A stretch of DNA of 64,000 nucleotides. Source: Amylostereum areolatum (Eukaryota > Basidiomycota > Agaricomycetes > Russulales > Stereaceae). The stretch spans positions 930,001-994,000 of the forward strand of contig SAXG01000010.1 of the NCBI GenBank assembly GCA_012932865.1, written 5' to 3'. The position numbers and the translations under genes were made by a program. Shown one piece after another: positions 44,977 through 59,064 of the stretch. Below the pieces are notes generated by a model. The model saw only the letters and a program-made list of their open reading frames with translations. It had not been told where the DNA came from and searched no databases. The first letter of the stretch is position 1, and every line of letters starts with the position of its first letter.

Positions 44977-45488
44977 TCTCGAAGAGAGAGCAGACGGTCG
45001 ATGACGCTCCTTAACAGGTCATCGAGCATGGTCGGGAAGACGAGGTCGACCCACCGGATATGATGGCAGTGGACGTTGCAAAGAGGCTATGCTACATAGT
45101 CCAAATACATGATTTTATCTTCTTCGTCACTTCCGACATCATCTTTCGCGGCATTACGATCTACTGAACCATACGCCTCCTTCCATCTTTTCGGGATCAG
45201 TTCACCTCGGCGAAGGGTGGGTCATTGTTTATTCCACCTTTCACTTCCGATCCATTCTGATCTCGAATTGTGGCTCACAGGTGCCCACTGGTTGGTCATG
45301 CGGTACACGCTGACTGCAATTTACCATATGTTTCCCATCGCGCTACATGTACCGTGACTGTCCGGATATCGGAACGCAACGCTACCTCCCACCCATGGGC
45401 CTTCTACTGAGGTAGGCCAGCTCCCTGTGACATCTCTCCCTTTTCTAACGCTTTCCCAGGAAAGTTTTTCCCGGAGAAGTTGCATGGA

Positions 45489-45495
45489 TATATAA
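45489..45495 (+). promoter_or_regulatory. TATA box of first aldehyde dehydrogenase gene
   Basis: TATATAA 60 bp upstream of the ATG at 45555, followed by a pyrimidine-rich leader. Confidence 0.6.
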
Positions 45496-45554
45496 GAGCG
45501 CCGTCTCTCCCCACACACATTTTGCGCACTCTCTTCTTCTCAGACGCTCAAAAC

Positions 45555-47418
<1,864 letters not shown>

Positions 47419-47618
47419 CATCCTGTTTGTATGTCATGCATGTGTGCTAATGTGACGCTCGGTATCATATGATCCTCGTTTCAATGGGCCCGTGTTCCTG
47501 TCAGCATTCTCAAGCGAAGTCAAAACTCAATGGCAGACGACGCTGCATCACCTTCAAGATACTAAATTTGCCACTGATAGCGCTGAAGATTGCGCCCAAA
47601 TAGCCCAACCTGTCACAA

Positions 47619-47624
47619 TATAAG
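47619..47624 (+). promoter_or_regulatory. TATA-like element of second aldehyde dehydrogenase gene
   Basis: TATAAG about 70 bp upstream of the ATG at 47694, a spacing close to that of copy 1. Confidence 0.4.
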
Positions 47625-47693
47625 ATGGCCTGTAGCCGTCATCATACCATCACTCCTTTTATCTCTAAATCATCTCTGGCCCATTTCTAGACC

Positions 47694-49573
47694 ATGGCCT
47701 TTGAGGTGTCTTTCGTTCCTCTCTTTATTGACGGTCAATATCGGTCCTCCAGCACAGGCACCACGTTTTCCGTTCACAACCCCTACACCAAGCAGCGCGT
47801 CTACACCGCAGCGGCAGCGTCGTCTGCCGATTGCGTGGCTGCCATCGAGGCCGCTCAACGTGCGCAACCTGCCTGGGAAGCTTTGGGTCCGCAAGTCCGT
47901 GCCGCCATGCTTACGCGTGTCGGCACCGTCTTTGAAAGTGAGGCCTGGCAGGCCCGGCTGAAGGACGCGCAGCTCGCCGAGACGGCTAGCCCGTGGGTGA
48001 TGCAGGAGTACAACGCGGGGAGCGCGGCGGCGATCCTGCGGAACGCGGCGGGAATGGCGAACGAGCTCAAGGGGGAGACGTTTCCGAGCACCATACCCGG
48101 CGGACAAGTGGTCGTCCAGAGGAGGGCACAGGGCGTCATGTAGGTCATGGTCTCGTTTTTATGCTACGGCTCACTCACACAAGAACCCGTTGTGCAGATA
48201 TTCCGTCGTGCCATGGAATGTGCCCGTACCCGTGACCTTGCGCGCTGTGGCTATCCCTGTCATTTGTGGCAACACCGTGGTTCTTCGCCCGTCTGAATAC
48301 GGTCCTCGCGCGGTGGCTGTTATAGTAGATGCTTTTCATGAAGTACGGCTTCTATTGTATCCTATTTCTGGATCGCTGACCGAACTTTTCTCCCTAAATC
48401 TAGGCGGGTATCCCCCCTGGCGTGATCAACTTCGTCCCAATGTCGACTGAAGATACACCCAAGCTCACTTCAGAAATAATCAGCCACCCGTTCGTGCGAG
48501 CCATCAACGTGAGTTGCGCCTACGCTTCTGTCTTTTCAGACTTCCTCTCCTCACTATACATTCAGTTCACAGGCAGCGATCGTGTCGGTCGGCTCATCGC
48601 CATCGAAGCCGCTAAACATCTCAAGCCTTGTATCCTGGAGCTCGGCGGGAAAGCCCCTGCAATCATACGTTCACTCGCATCCCAAACAGGCCAGTACACT
48701 CACTCTGAACCTGTAGGTTCTCGCCGACGCCGACATCCCCACCGCCGCGCGCGGCATCGTCTTCGGTGGCTTTCTCAACTCAGGCCAAGGGTGCATGTGC
48801 ACCGAACGGGTCATCGTCATGCGCCCCGCCCTTCCCGCCCTGCTAGCTGCAACGAAGGACCTATCAGCCTCGTTGGTTGTCGGCGACCCATCTGCTCCTG
48901 AAACGGTCCTTTCGTCGCTCTTCACCGACGCAAATGCGGAGAATATCCTGGGACTCATCCGTGAGGCGAAAGATGCTGGCGCGGAGATACTACTGGGTGA
49001 TCTAGAGCGCGACGGCTCGCTCGTAAAACCGCACATTGTGGTGGGCGTGAAGAAGGGCATGCGGCTCTGGGAGCGGGAGACGTTTGGACCAGGCGAGGCG
49101 GCTGCCCTCAGTTTTCTTTGTCGTCGGCTGTAGGCTGAACGCTTTCATTTTCGACAGTGCTAGCGGTGACGGTCGCGGACACAGTCCAAGAGGCGATCGA
49201 GCTGGCGAACGACTCGGAATATTCGCTCGTGTCCTCGCTTTGGACGCGGGATGTCCACGCCGCGATGGAGGTCGCCACGCAGATCCGTGCAGGCTAGTCC
49301 CACCCGATTGCATGCTCCAAGCCGCCTTGGACGCATTCTGACTGCAATGCAGGCTCGGTCAACGTTAACGGCAACACTGTCCACTTCGAAGCAGGACGCG
49401 ACATTGCAGGGCTCGGGTATGTCTTACCTTATCTGCACAACCCCGGAGCATGCTAACCCTGGCACGATTATAGAGGTGGTAGCGGCTACGGGAGGTTCGA
49501 CGTGGAGCACTTTACGGACAAGCGTATCCTCACTATCCACCCCCGAGAGCGAACCTACCCTGGGTTTTTCTGA
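47694..49573 (+). CDS. Aldehyde dehydrogenase (vanillin/aromatic-aldehyde type), copy 2
   Basis: Tandem paralogue of the previous gene with identical intron positions. Exons 47694-48139, 48198-48342, 48404-48508, 48566-48664, 48717-49092, 49158-49292, 49353-49416, 49474-49573; 489 aa with no coding disruption. Motifs: [24 protein letters not shown] (Glu), [12 protein letters not shown] (catalytic Cys, with an extra Cys two residues on), ETFGP, HFTDKR. Introns 4, 5 and 6 have donors ATACGT, GCGAGG and GCTAGT; moving to any nearby GT breaks the frame. Copy 1 has GTGCGT, GTACGT and GTGAGA at those places. The protein looks functional, but correct splicing is uncertain. Same reaction as copy 1; substrate range may differ. 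Confidence 0.88.
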
Positions 49574-49827
49574 CACATCCAACGTCGCAGTTCCGTGCCC
49601 CTGTTGTATAATTATGGACCTTCTCCGCGCGGGTTATGTTCAGACTAAATCTGCATGTCTCCATCTAGAGGACCACGGCATCATGTTACATAGAGCGCAT
49701 GACTAGCCAGGGGAAGCTGCCTCAGGAGGCCAAAATATTACGATAGAGTACACGACGTCTGTAACGTATCGCAGAATTTAAACAAACCAGATGTGTATCG
49801 CACATAAACGCTCCTTGCCTAGAGCAC

Positions 49828-51930
49828 TCACAACCCCTCATCGTACAGCTTCCTGGCAAGCGCGACGTAAAACCGCTCCAGATCCTCGTCCGTCTCGAGG
49901 TCGCTCTTCCTCTTCCGCGCTTTCGGGGGCGTGGCGGGTGTCTGCGGCTTCGACGCCGCGGCCGTGGCGGCGACGGCGGTCTTGGAAGAGGCCGAGAAGG
50001 GGAGCTGCAGCGAATCGGCGGGGACCTGGTCCACGAGCCAGTCGACGACCGCGGAGAGCTTGTCCGTCGACGCCTTGAGCACCGCGTCCGCCTGCTTGTC
50101 GCCCGCCGTCGTGGGCCCGACGACCTTCCCCTCGCGCTGGTCCTGCTTCTCCTGCTCCCGCCGCTTCTCCGCCCGGCCCAGCAGCCGCACGAACCGCCCC
50201 CAGTCGCCGAGGCCCCAGCCGTCGCCCCCGCTCACGGGCGGGAGGTCGTTCCCGAGCTCGAGCCCGCTCGCCCCGCGCATCTGCCAGTGGTCGCACCCCT
50301 CCATCGTGCCCAGGTACTCGCCCCAGCGCGCGCTCTGCACCGTGACCAGGCCGTCGTTCCCCCACAGGCCGGGGTCCTCCCAGGAGCGCTCCGTCGCGTC
50401 GTCGTCGTCGCGCAGACTCTGATCGCGCAGCCGCTGGCGGTCCCGCTCCTCCGCGCCGTCCGCGACCGTCTTGGGCAGCCAGAGCGGGTGCCAGACGTTC
50501 ATCCCGGACAGGCGACCGCCGACGGAGAAGTACTTGACGCGGGGGTCGTCCGGGGTGGAGGGGTTGAAGACGGTGGTGAGGTAGGCGGTGGTGAGGTTCG
50601 CGTACGCGGGCGAGTCGAACATGGAGAGGAGGAGGGTGGTGAAGGACGAGGGCAGGGTCGCGAGCGACATGGCGAACGAGGACGCGGACGCGCCGCGCTT
50701 GGCGTGCTCGCCCGCGACGTCGTGCGCGGCTTGGGCCATCGCCTGCATTTCCTTTTTCTTGTCCTTGTCCTTGTCCTTGTCCTGGTGCCCGACCTTGTTG
50801 TCCCCGCGTCCGAGGCCGAGGTACTCGGCGCACCAGTCCATGAACGCGCTCCCGCGGTGCGGCGTCGCGATCGTGGTGAGCGACAGCGGGGTGTACGCCG
50901 TCGGCTGGATGTGCGTGATGAGGTGGCGGCCGTCGAGCCCGCCCATCGAGTGCGCCATGAGGTTGACGCCGCGCCCGTGCGCGCGCTGTTGGAGGAAGCG
51001 GTCGAGCTCGGCCGCGCGTTCCGAGATCGAGCCGGTTCTGCGGGGCCGTCGGTCCATCAGCTGCGGGCGGACGTTCGTGAAGAGAGGCGTGTGCGTACCT
51101 AGGGACGGAGGTCATGATGACTTCGGCGCCGACGGTCTTGCGGAGGATGTTGCGCACGCTGGACCAGTAGTGCATGCGGATGGCGGGGAACGAGGTCGGC
51201 CCGCGCACGTCGAACCCGTAGAGACCTGTTTGGATGCTCGTCAGCCGTCGAACGCGAATAAGGGAATCCGCCGCAAAATGACGCCGGAAACGACGAATGG
51301 GGCACCGCGGCAGCTTCAGGCGGCAAGAACCGTGTGGCGAGACTTTGACAAAGTGAACTGACCATGGCATAACACGATGGGGAAGCGCGGCGGGTGCAGG
51401 GGGTCGTACAAAACCGGGCTCCGGATGAGACGGTGGATGGTGTCGTTCGGGGTCGAATCCTTCTCCTCCTCTGGCGGGCGCGCACTCCCATGTTCACGCT
51501 CCGCGACCTTCGTTGGATGGGCTTGTGGTTGCGATTTGTCCGCATCGCGGCGGGCGGGCCATTGTCCGAAAAGGGCGAAAGCGGGGGAGGACGGCCAGTG
51601 CCAGTGGAGCCAGGGGAGAGATATGCCTGTGCGGTTCGCGCGTTGAGTATACTTCTTAGGACGCGAGGGTGAATACGTACTTCTAGAGAGAACTGTGGCT
51701 CCCGTCGACGGCGGCAACGCGTCCGACCCTCCAGCGGGCGCGAGCGCTAGCGTCCACCCCCCCTCATCGGCGCGCGACTTGCTCCACCCGTCCTGGCGAG
51801 AGTTGGAGAGCTCTTGTGCGCGTTCGTTGGGGAGGTAGTGGTGCGCGATCGAGAGTGTGGAGAGAACGTTGACGACGCGGCGAAGGAAGAGCGCGACAGG
51901 GACCGGGAACCAGATGCTGTGCATGCTCAT
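49828..51930 (-). CDS. Alpha/beta-hydrolase lipase, probably mitochondrial or membrane-associated
   Basis: Exons 51930-51363, 51225-51099, 51037-49828, spliced frame 634 aa; introns 137 and 61 bp. N-terminus MSMHSIWFPVPVALFLRRVVNVLS resembles a hydrophobic/basic targeting sequence. The first exon has a linker followed by PPRFPIVLCHG (start of the hydrolase fold), exon 2 GLYGFDVRGPTSFPAIRMHYW, exon 3 NLMAHSMGGLDGRHLI with the nucleophile Ser, GNDGLVTVQSA with a candidate Asp, and GCDHWQMRG with a candidate His. A lysine/aspartate repeat (KDKDKDKDKKK) and a C-terminal KARKRKSD are insertions outside the fold. Resembles fungal triacylglycerol lipases of the GHSMGG type, with Ala in place of the first Gly. 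Tail-to-tail with the second aldehyde dehydrogenase, 254 bp apart. Confidence 0.82.
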
Positions 51931-52316
51931 CTCCTCCCATCGAGTGTGGTGTCACGACACGGCCGTGGGCGGATGCGCTTTATGCTCTGCGAGTTGCTGT
52001 GTTGCCTTGTGCTGCGTGGTGAAGCTGAAAGTTAAAAAGCGGACGGATGGATCATGAAAGTTTGGGTTGCGAAAGCTTGGGGACGCCCGCCGCCCGCGTG
52101 GGGTACTTACGCACGTGGCCTCGTACGTTGCCGCACGTGCACCGTCGCGGTGCAGGCGACACGACTTGCATTTTTTTTTCGAAAAAAACCGCAGACTTGG
52201 AGGCGATTTCTATTTTGTAGAGGCTTCCAAGCATCGCGATAGCAGACGACATCCGTTAAATATCCATACACCCTGCGAACACGTTCTTTCCATCCGTCGC
52301 ACCGCGTCTCCTGCGC

Positions 52317-53856
52317 CTAATCCATCTGCGCCAGGTTCTCCTTCATGTAATCCTCGAACAAGCTCTTGTAGTTCGGGTGCCAGCGGCTGAGCGGGGGACG
52401 GTTCTCGGTGACGTCGCCGGCGGCCCACATGATGCGGAGCTCGTCGACCTGGCGCCGGGTCTCGTTGTCGGGCACGATGATGTAGAACTCGCCGCTGCGA
52501 ACGCGGTCGAGCATGTAGGCCACGGTCTCCTCGGGGTACCACGCGCCCGGGGGCTTTTCAGACGCGCCGGAGGGGTTTCCGGCGAGCTTGGTCCACGTCC
52601 AGCCGGGGCTGTGTAGGGGAGCGAAGGGGGGTCAGCGCTAGCGGGGAAGGATGTGCGGGGGGACGCACACGAAGAGGTGCGCGGTGACGGCGCAATCCGG
52701 GGCGCGAACGCAGCTCGTGTGCGAGGCCCTCGGTGAGGCTCTTGACGGCGGCCTTGGACGCGTTGTACGCTGCGTTGCCGCTGCCAAGATCTTCAGCGCC
52801 GGGAGCAGAAAAGAGAGAAGGGGGGGGGTGCGTACGGAGGGTTGGTGATGCCCTGCTTGGAGCCGGTGTTGATGACGACGGACTGGTTCTCTTGGGGCAG
52901 CATGTACTGGGCAGAGTGAGGACTTGGCGGACAGCCAAGGGGGAGGGTAACGTACCGGGATGAAGGTTTGCTGGACGTTGACGACTCTACATCAGGAGAC
53001 ATCAGCCATGGCTCGAAGCGCGAGAGCGAAGGAAAGAAATGATATGCAGACAGACGGCGACAACAAGGCCTACGAAAGTGCAGACAGCTGCGGGTGGGAT
53101 GCGACAAGCACCGACCGTCTTGACCGGTATGTCTGCAATGCCGAAACAAAGCACAAGCAACACCGTGCCACAGAATCCCTCATCGACGGGAAACAGCCAT
53201 GAAGAGAGATGGGGATGACACGGTGGGGGGCCTTGACCAAAAACGCAACAAAAAGAAACGAACACCCACCCGAACAAGTTCACGTCCATGACCTTCTTCC
53301 AAGCGTCCAAGCCCTCCCAGCTGGTGCCCTTCGCGCCGACGCCGGCGTTGTTCAGGAGAACGGCAACCTAGAGGGAAGGTGTGAGATCGCCCGGGCGTGT
53401 GGGCGCGCCGGACGAGTGCACAAACGGGGCCTCAAGCCCTCACCTCGCCCCAGGCCTCGTACACGCGATCGCGCAGGCGTTCGACGTCGGCCAGGATGGA
53501 GACGTCCGTGGGGCACGCGAGGACGTTGGCCTCGCCGTGCGCGCGGGCGAGCTCCGCACCGAGCGCGGCGAGCGCCGCTGCGTCGACGTCCGCGATGGCG
53601 ACCTTCATGCCCGTCCTGCGCGAGGCGGGGCGTTCGATCAGCCGGGGGCTGGGGGCGGTGTGGGGGGGGGTTGGACTCACTTGGCGAGCTCGCGGGCGGC
53701 GGCGCGTCCGATGCCGTTGGCGGCGCCGGTGATGACGGCGACGCGGCCAGCGTGGAAGACGGGGTGCATGTCGCGATCGATGGGGACCGCGGGGTCGATC
53801 TTGAACGGGGTCGTCGGCGGACGGAGCGGGGACGGGCCACGATCTGAGAGCGGCAT
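52317..53856 (-). CDS. Short-chain dehydrogenase/reductase
   Basis: Exons 53856-53681, 53615-53444, 53367-53270, 52986-52956, 52906-52836, 52780-52669, 52608-52317; about 316 aa. Classical SDR elements: cofactor loop TGAANGIG, acidic residue in IADVDAA (suggests NAD(H) preference), NNAGVG, catalytic Ser in NTGSKQG and YNASK (Tyr/Lys). Exon 6 needs one base removed from the C4 run at 52699-52702 for HELRSRP to continue as DCAVTAHLFV and then GWTWTKLAG; the rest is in phase. Intron 3 is unusually long (283 bp). Such enzymes interconvert alcohols and ketones with NAD(P); the substrate is unknown. The ATG at 53856 is preceded by a purine-rich leader. Confidence 0.82.
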
Positions 53857-56500
53857 TTGGGGAGAAATAAAATACGAGAGAAAGGTCGTAAAAGAAAAGA
53901 GGAGGAGGAGGAGGAGGAAAGGAGTGGTTACTAGGAAGGGGTCATGTGGGAATCTCGGACTTGGGACGGTCGATCTCACTTATATATGTTCTGCACGCAA
54001 GTTTATATTTACGGCTGTGCTCAGACGACGGGCGCCGTGGCGGCTACCACGCCTACGCACGATGATGCATATCCATCCATAGTATCTCTCTTTTTTCCCG
54101 TCGGTGGAGACGGTCCATGCACACCCACTCGTCATCTCGGCCGAACATGTCGATTTCCCCACGCAACGCCCAGCCTATAATCGCAAAACTCGCCCTGTCG
54201 GGGATGCCCTGGTGGCGTTTTGCAATTGGCGTCTCGAACCGGTATATTTTCGGTGAGCATGACGCGCGGGGTCGTCGGCGGGACGAAGGGCGAGGCGCGC
54301 TTGGATCATTGGATGGAGGGGGCCAAGCGGGCATGTGTTCATTTTTATATGGTAATATGGGGTCATAGGCCGTGTCTCATGGTGCGCTGAACGCGCAATA
54401 GTGGCGTCTGAAGATCGTGGAGGTCGTGGATGGGAGGGGGCGTGTCGTTCCTGGATCTGTGCGCCGAGGGAAAGGGAACGCGCATCCAACTCGTGCGAGG
54501 TGGTCTAGAGTCCGAGGCGTCGTAATATTACGGTCGTTGTTCGCAGGGACTTTCGCCATTGGAAGACGATCTTAGGCCTTAGGCTGTGTGATTCAGAACA
54601 TCAGTTGGAACTTGGACGTGAAGAGCGAGGACGTCGGGGCGGGGTTGGGTGTACGGACGCCGTGCTATGCTGTTCATTCTTCCCCCACGTTCCGCCGATC
54701 CAATGTTGGAAGCCTGCAAGAGTCCTCCTCGTTCCTCCCACAGTCGTCACCACGCATGTGGGATGGTGAAATGCAGTCGAGAGCTTCCGACAAAGGGGTA
54801 CGGATTCTTCCGCCGCACTTGACGGACACGAAGGAGAAACATGAAGGCAATTTACAGCTGTACCTACAACCGTTCGCCGGTATACTGGCACATGCACGCT
54901 CCGCGGCCTCGACGACCCGTACCGTAGAGCTCCGTAGAGGCGAAAAGACGGGCCTGTGGGATCACCAGCCAGTCCCCTCTCCACAGAGCACGCGCATTCG
55001 AACGTTTTCCTACGCACGTCGCGGAAACAGCGAACGTTGGCTTAGCCGTTGGTTAACGATATGAACGAACGAGGTGCTCACCTGAAGGGTACCCACCCAT
55101 ATGACATTCCGGGCAAAGCTGCCGTCACGAGAACAGATTGGATCGCGGATTGTGGAGGGCGTGTCGGCCTGTGTCGGCGACCGTTCCCGACGTCAGGTCG
55201 TCCTCGGGGAGTCGTACACAGCCAGTCAGGTTCCGTAAGAAATTCGTCCAAATCCTGCTCATAGGAATTTCTTAGCTCGCTCGTATGGAATTACCACTTG
55301 CCGCGCCTTAGAAGCTTGAGACATCAGCTGTTTCGTATGAATTTCTTACTGTCGGGGGGGCCGTGCCTGTCCCATCACGCTCCGCTGATCTCTCGGTTGG
55401 CCAATCACCACCGTCATTCTTACCCCCATTTTCCCTCCAGATCCCCCCATTCCTTCCTCAGCTCAGCACTTATGAATATAGGAGCATGGGATGCAAAAAC
55501 ATTGTATTCACACTATTAAAACATGTACTCTATCACACTACAAACCTAGACATTGTTCAACCCACTTTGACACGTCCATGAATCTACAACAATTGTGAGT
55601 AAGATGATGCCACAAACAACGGTGGTGGACATACCATATTAACTGCCGACATGATGAAGGACATCTGCACACACATTAAGCTTATGAGGCAGTAACAGTA
55701 ACAATGGAATGACACGTACCAGCAGACAGCTCAGCCCAGCATGCTCGTCATCGTGTGCCTGCGCCACCGTGAACAACACGAGTGAGGCAGTATAGATAAG
55801 CACGCACCTGAAGGGCAACATATAGCAGCTTTGCGGTGGAGGACGGGGAAGACGGTTGCCGGGACATGAAAGACTTGTGCAACGGAGCCTTGAGGAACTT
55901 GGAAGAGAAGATGGGGGAAAGGGAGACGGAGAGACGAAGGAGTGATTTTCACGAAGTCGAACTTTTCTGTTGATCGTCACGTGCGTCTGTTGGGTTCCCA
56001 CGGCTACGGGAACCATGCGGTTTGGGCGCGATAACAGCACGGAAGGCGGCAAGAGAGGGGATGTATTTCTTACGAACATCGTTTGCACGAATTTCTTAGG
56101 AAGAGAACAGACTGACGGAGAATACCTGCTGCGGACCCCTGGATGTACAAATTTCTTAAGAAGATATAGCACAATCTTACGAATCACGAGTAAGAAGTTC
56201 CTATCATTCAAATGTCTACGAATCGGCCATAATTTCGGTTGGCCGTGTAAGTAGGGAAGGTTTAGGCTTCCGGAACGCTGAGACGACTCGTTGCGTTGCC
56301 CAGCTCTTGAGGCCGTTCTTTCACGCATTTTCCGTCAACGGCAAGTAGGGATCGATAGGCGTCTGTCGAGTCGGGCGTCTCCAATCAGGAGCCTAAAATA
56401 CCCTCCCCGGTCTCCACACACAGCGCTAGTCGGGGTGTGGGGAAATGTGTGGGGTTCGAGCAAGGTTCGCGTCCGAGAGCCGACTGTCCCGAACTGTCAG
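53857..56500. other. Gene-poor spacer
   Basis: No supported gene. Between 55236 and 56158 the nonamer AATTTCTTA (or its complement, or TATTTCTTA) occurs six times. A G-rich/A-rich microsatellite (GGA repeats) lies at 53900-53920 upstream of the dehydrogenase gene. Confidence 0.5.
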
Positions 56501-57126
56501 TAGCTCCGTTCAAAGTTCTCGCAGAACGCTGCGAAGATCTTACGCAGAAAGGCTGCGAAGAAAGTGCGAAGATTTGCTCGGCTTCACCCGACATTGTGAC
56601 CTCCTGTGATTTTATGTGACTTTCGTGACTACGACGTCCGCTCTCCGCCTCGAAGTCGTGCATTTCTTGCATCTCACATCACTTTCTCACTCAGAGTATC
56701 ACTTCTGCGAAATATAAACCCTCACGCTTGAATAAGACCTTACTCTAGCCAGCGTGCTTAGTGGCATAAGTACAACTTAGCATCACAGATGCCCTCTCTC
56801 GGCAAATCCTGACCACGCACAATGTGGCCAATGGTCGCGTTTGGGTCATGTTGAAATTTTCTGGAAGGATATCCCCTCCGTGGATGGTCAATGCTATATT
56901 TCTATGCCTTTTTTCAATGTGTGCACCGTGGTATACTAAGTTACCTCCAGCTGTAGGCATGTCGGCATTGTCGGTCGGACGCGCGTTACACTTGCGTGAT
57001 GTCGGCGACCTTTCGGACCGCCACAGGCTGTGACCTTATGTAAGGAAGTACAGATCTTCGCACTTTCTTCGCGCACTTTCTGCGTAAGATCTTCGCAGCG
57101 TTCTGCGAGAACTTTGAACGGAGCTA
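56501..57126. mobile_element. MITE with ~70-bp terminal inverted repeats and TA flanks
   Basis: Left arm from 56501 (TAGCTCCGTTCAAAG...) and right arm ending 57126 (...CTTTGAACGGAGCTA) are reverse complements over about 70 bp with a few differences near the inner end. Both ends start with TA, consistent with a TA target duplication. The ~480-bp centre has no transposase. Different termini from the MITE at 10248, so a separate family. Confidence 0.78.
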
Positions 57127-59064
57127 GTAATAAAACACCTGCACGCACCCACGCAGCTCGTAAAAGATATGCACCGACACCGAACAGCCTTTCTGTGAGT
57201 GGAAGAGGTCCGCGCTGGATGTGATCCGTCCGAGGAACGCTGTTTGAAACGCGGGGGGCACAGCACCTGGCGTCGCACTTTCCCCGCGCTGGCAGGCTCC
57301 CAAGGATACGTGAAGGGGTCATAAGGGGACGGCGAGGATCACGTCCAGCGGTCATGTGTGGTTCCGCACGCGTAAAATACGCGGGCAGAACCAAGGCAGA
57401 CCGGGTGAAACGACGCGACCGTCCAGTACGCGTCGACCGTGCACTAGGAGGGTACCGTGAGCTGATTTTCACCACTCTTTACACCTCTTTGGGCGGTGAA
57501 TTCCACCGCTCGAAGTACTCGTTTTCAGTACCATGGAATGAATTTCAGTCCTGCACGGGGTGATTTTCGTGATGTGAAAATCACCGGAAAAAAGTACCAT
57601 TTCACCGCTTTTTTGTCACGAATTCTCACTTTCTCGTAACGCCGACGCGTGAATATCAGCATGAAAAACAGTGAAAAGCAACACCCCATGGTGATATACA
57701 GCAGCTTTCATCCTCAAAACCCTTGGCAGGATCCAGCACTTTACGTGTTCATAAACAGACACATGGCATTATGAGCTAATAATCACACTACAATATACAC
57801 TATATACAAATCTATGCACACCGCTGGCGGTACCCAACGAGACCCTCTCGCGTAACCACGTCTCCTCTTCATGACGTCCACCCGCACGCCCCGGGCCCAA
57901 ATGCGAATGGTTGGAATGGCTGGAGTGTAAGCAGCAGCATCGAAGCGATGCGCGCGTGGGGCGTGGCCTGTCCAAACAGTTAATATCGCTCCGTGGCAAG
58001 GGAGAGAAGGCGGAATACTCACCCCCATGATACCCTAGCATCCCCCGTTTTGTGTCCATCAATGACAGTCCCCGGCCATGCTCTATGTAAACAAAAGTCA
58101 GCAGCCGAAGAGACTGTCACCATCACCGAAGAGAAATGAGACAGTGCAAGAGCACCGGCAACGGCGGTGAAGAGCCGCTGTCACCGATGCATAATGCGTA
58201 AGAGGCCATATGGCCTGGGTTTGTGATGTTGAGTGAACCGTGAACGAGCCGCTTCATGCTACAAAGCATGCGCGGGACGAGCCAGAGGAGGATAGAAGGA
58301 AAAAAATAGATTAATACGAAGACGTACCTTTGCAAAGAGTTGCCCAGACTTAGTGTACACTTTATGTGTCCTTACGAGAACATGGAAGGGGAGGGTGGAG
58401 AGGGAGAGTGCACGACGACTGAACCCGTCGCCGAGTCGCCATGGTCGTTGAGGAAGAAGCTGAAGTCGAACCATGCGCGTGAGCTGGCGACATCACGGAT
58501 ACGTGACTGACCATCACTGGTTCGTGACGATTGTTACGAGTTCGTGACCAAGGAACCGCTGATGGAAATAACCATGTAAAGCGGTTGTCACGCTTGTCTG
58601 AAAAACAGCCCCAAATCACCACCTGTCGAAATCACCCCAAAATTCACCTCAATTCGGAAATTCACCACATCAAACGGTGGGAAACAGTCGGACATGTCCT
58701 TATAGTGGTGCACGTCCTGTGACTGGCGACCATCGATCCCCAAGCGGTTTCCCCGCGTATTTCTTTGGACATTTGGACATTTGGGTGCTGCCGGGTGGCC
58801 TAGAACTCGCCGCGTGAAAGAAAGCAGGGTTCGGACTGAGGTCAAGGGACGAAATGCGGTGTCCCAATACGCTGCCGATGGCGTGAATCGCTCGGTCGGA
58901 AACTCGGGCGGTCGGTGATGGCAGAGGCGCTCGTTCGAAGGTATGGACGTGACCGTTCGGACCATCCCCGCCTCAGGATCTACATAAAAAGCCTTGCTCA
59001 AGACCCTCACCAGTTCCCCACCACCCCTTTCCCCCGCATCCCGCATTCAACGTACACGCTCTCC
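57127..59064. other. Gene-poor spacer with local palindromes
   Basis: No supported gene. GCGGTGAATTCCACCGC (57493-57509) and GGTGATTTT...AAAATCACC (about 57559-57586) are hairpin-forming palindromes sharing the TTCACC/GTGAA theme, which returns near 58600-58670. The last 300 bp are the likely promoter of the glutamate dehydrogenase gene. Confidence 0.45.

Noticed and set aside
50287..51361. Long plus-strand frames opposite the lipase gene
   Set aside because: Antisense shadows of a GC-rich coding exon whose minus-strand frame has the catalytic motifs and proper splices.
53209..54082. Plus-strand frames opposite the dehydrogenase gene
   Set aside because: Antisense to exons with clear SDR motifs; Arg/Gly-rich noise.
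57769..58062. Minus-strand 97-codon frame
   Set aside because: Composition is non-coding and no motif or splice signals support it.
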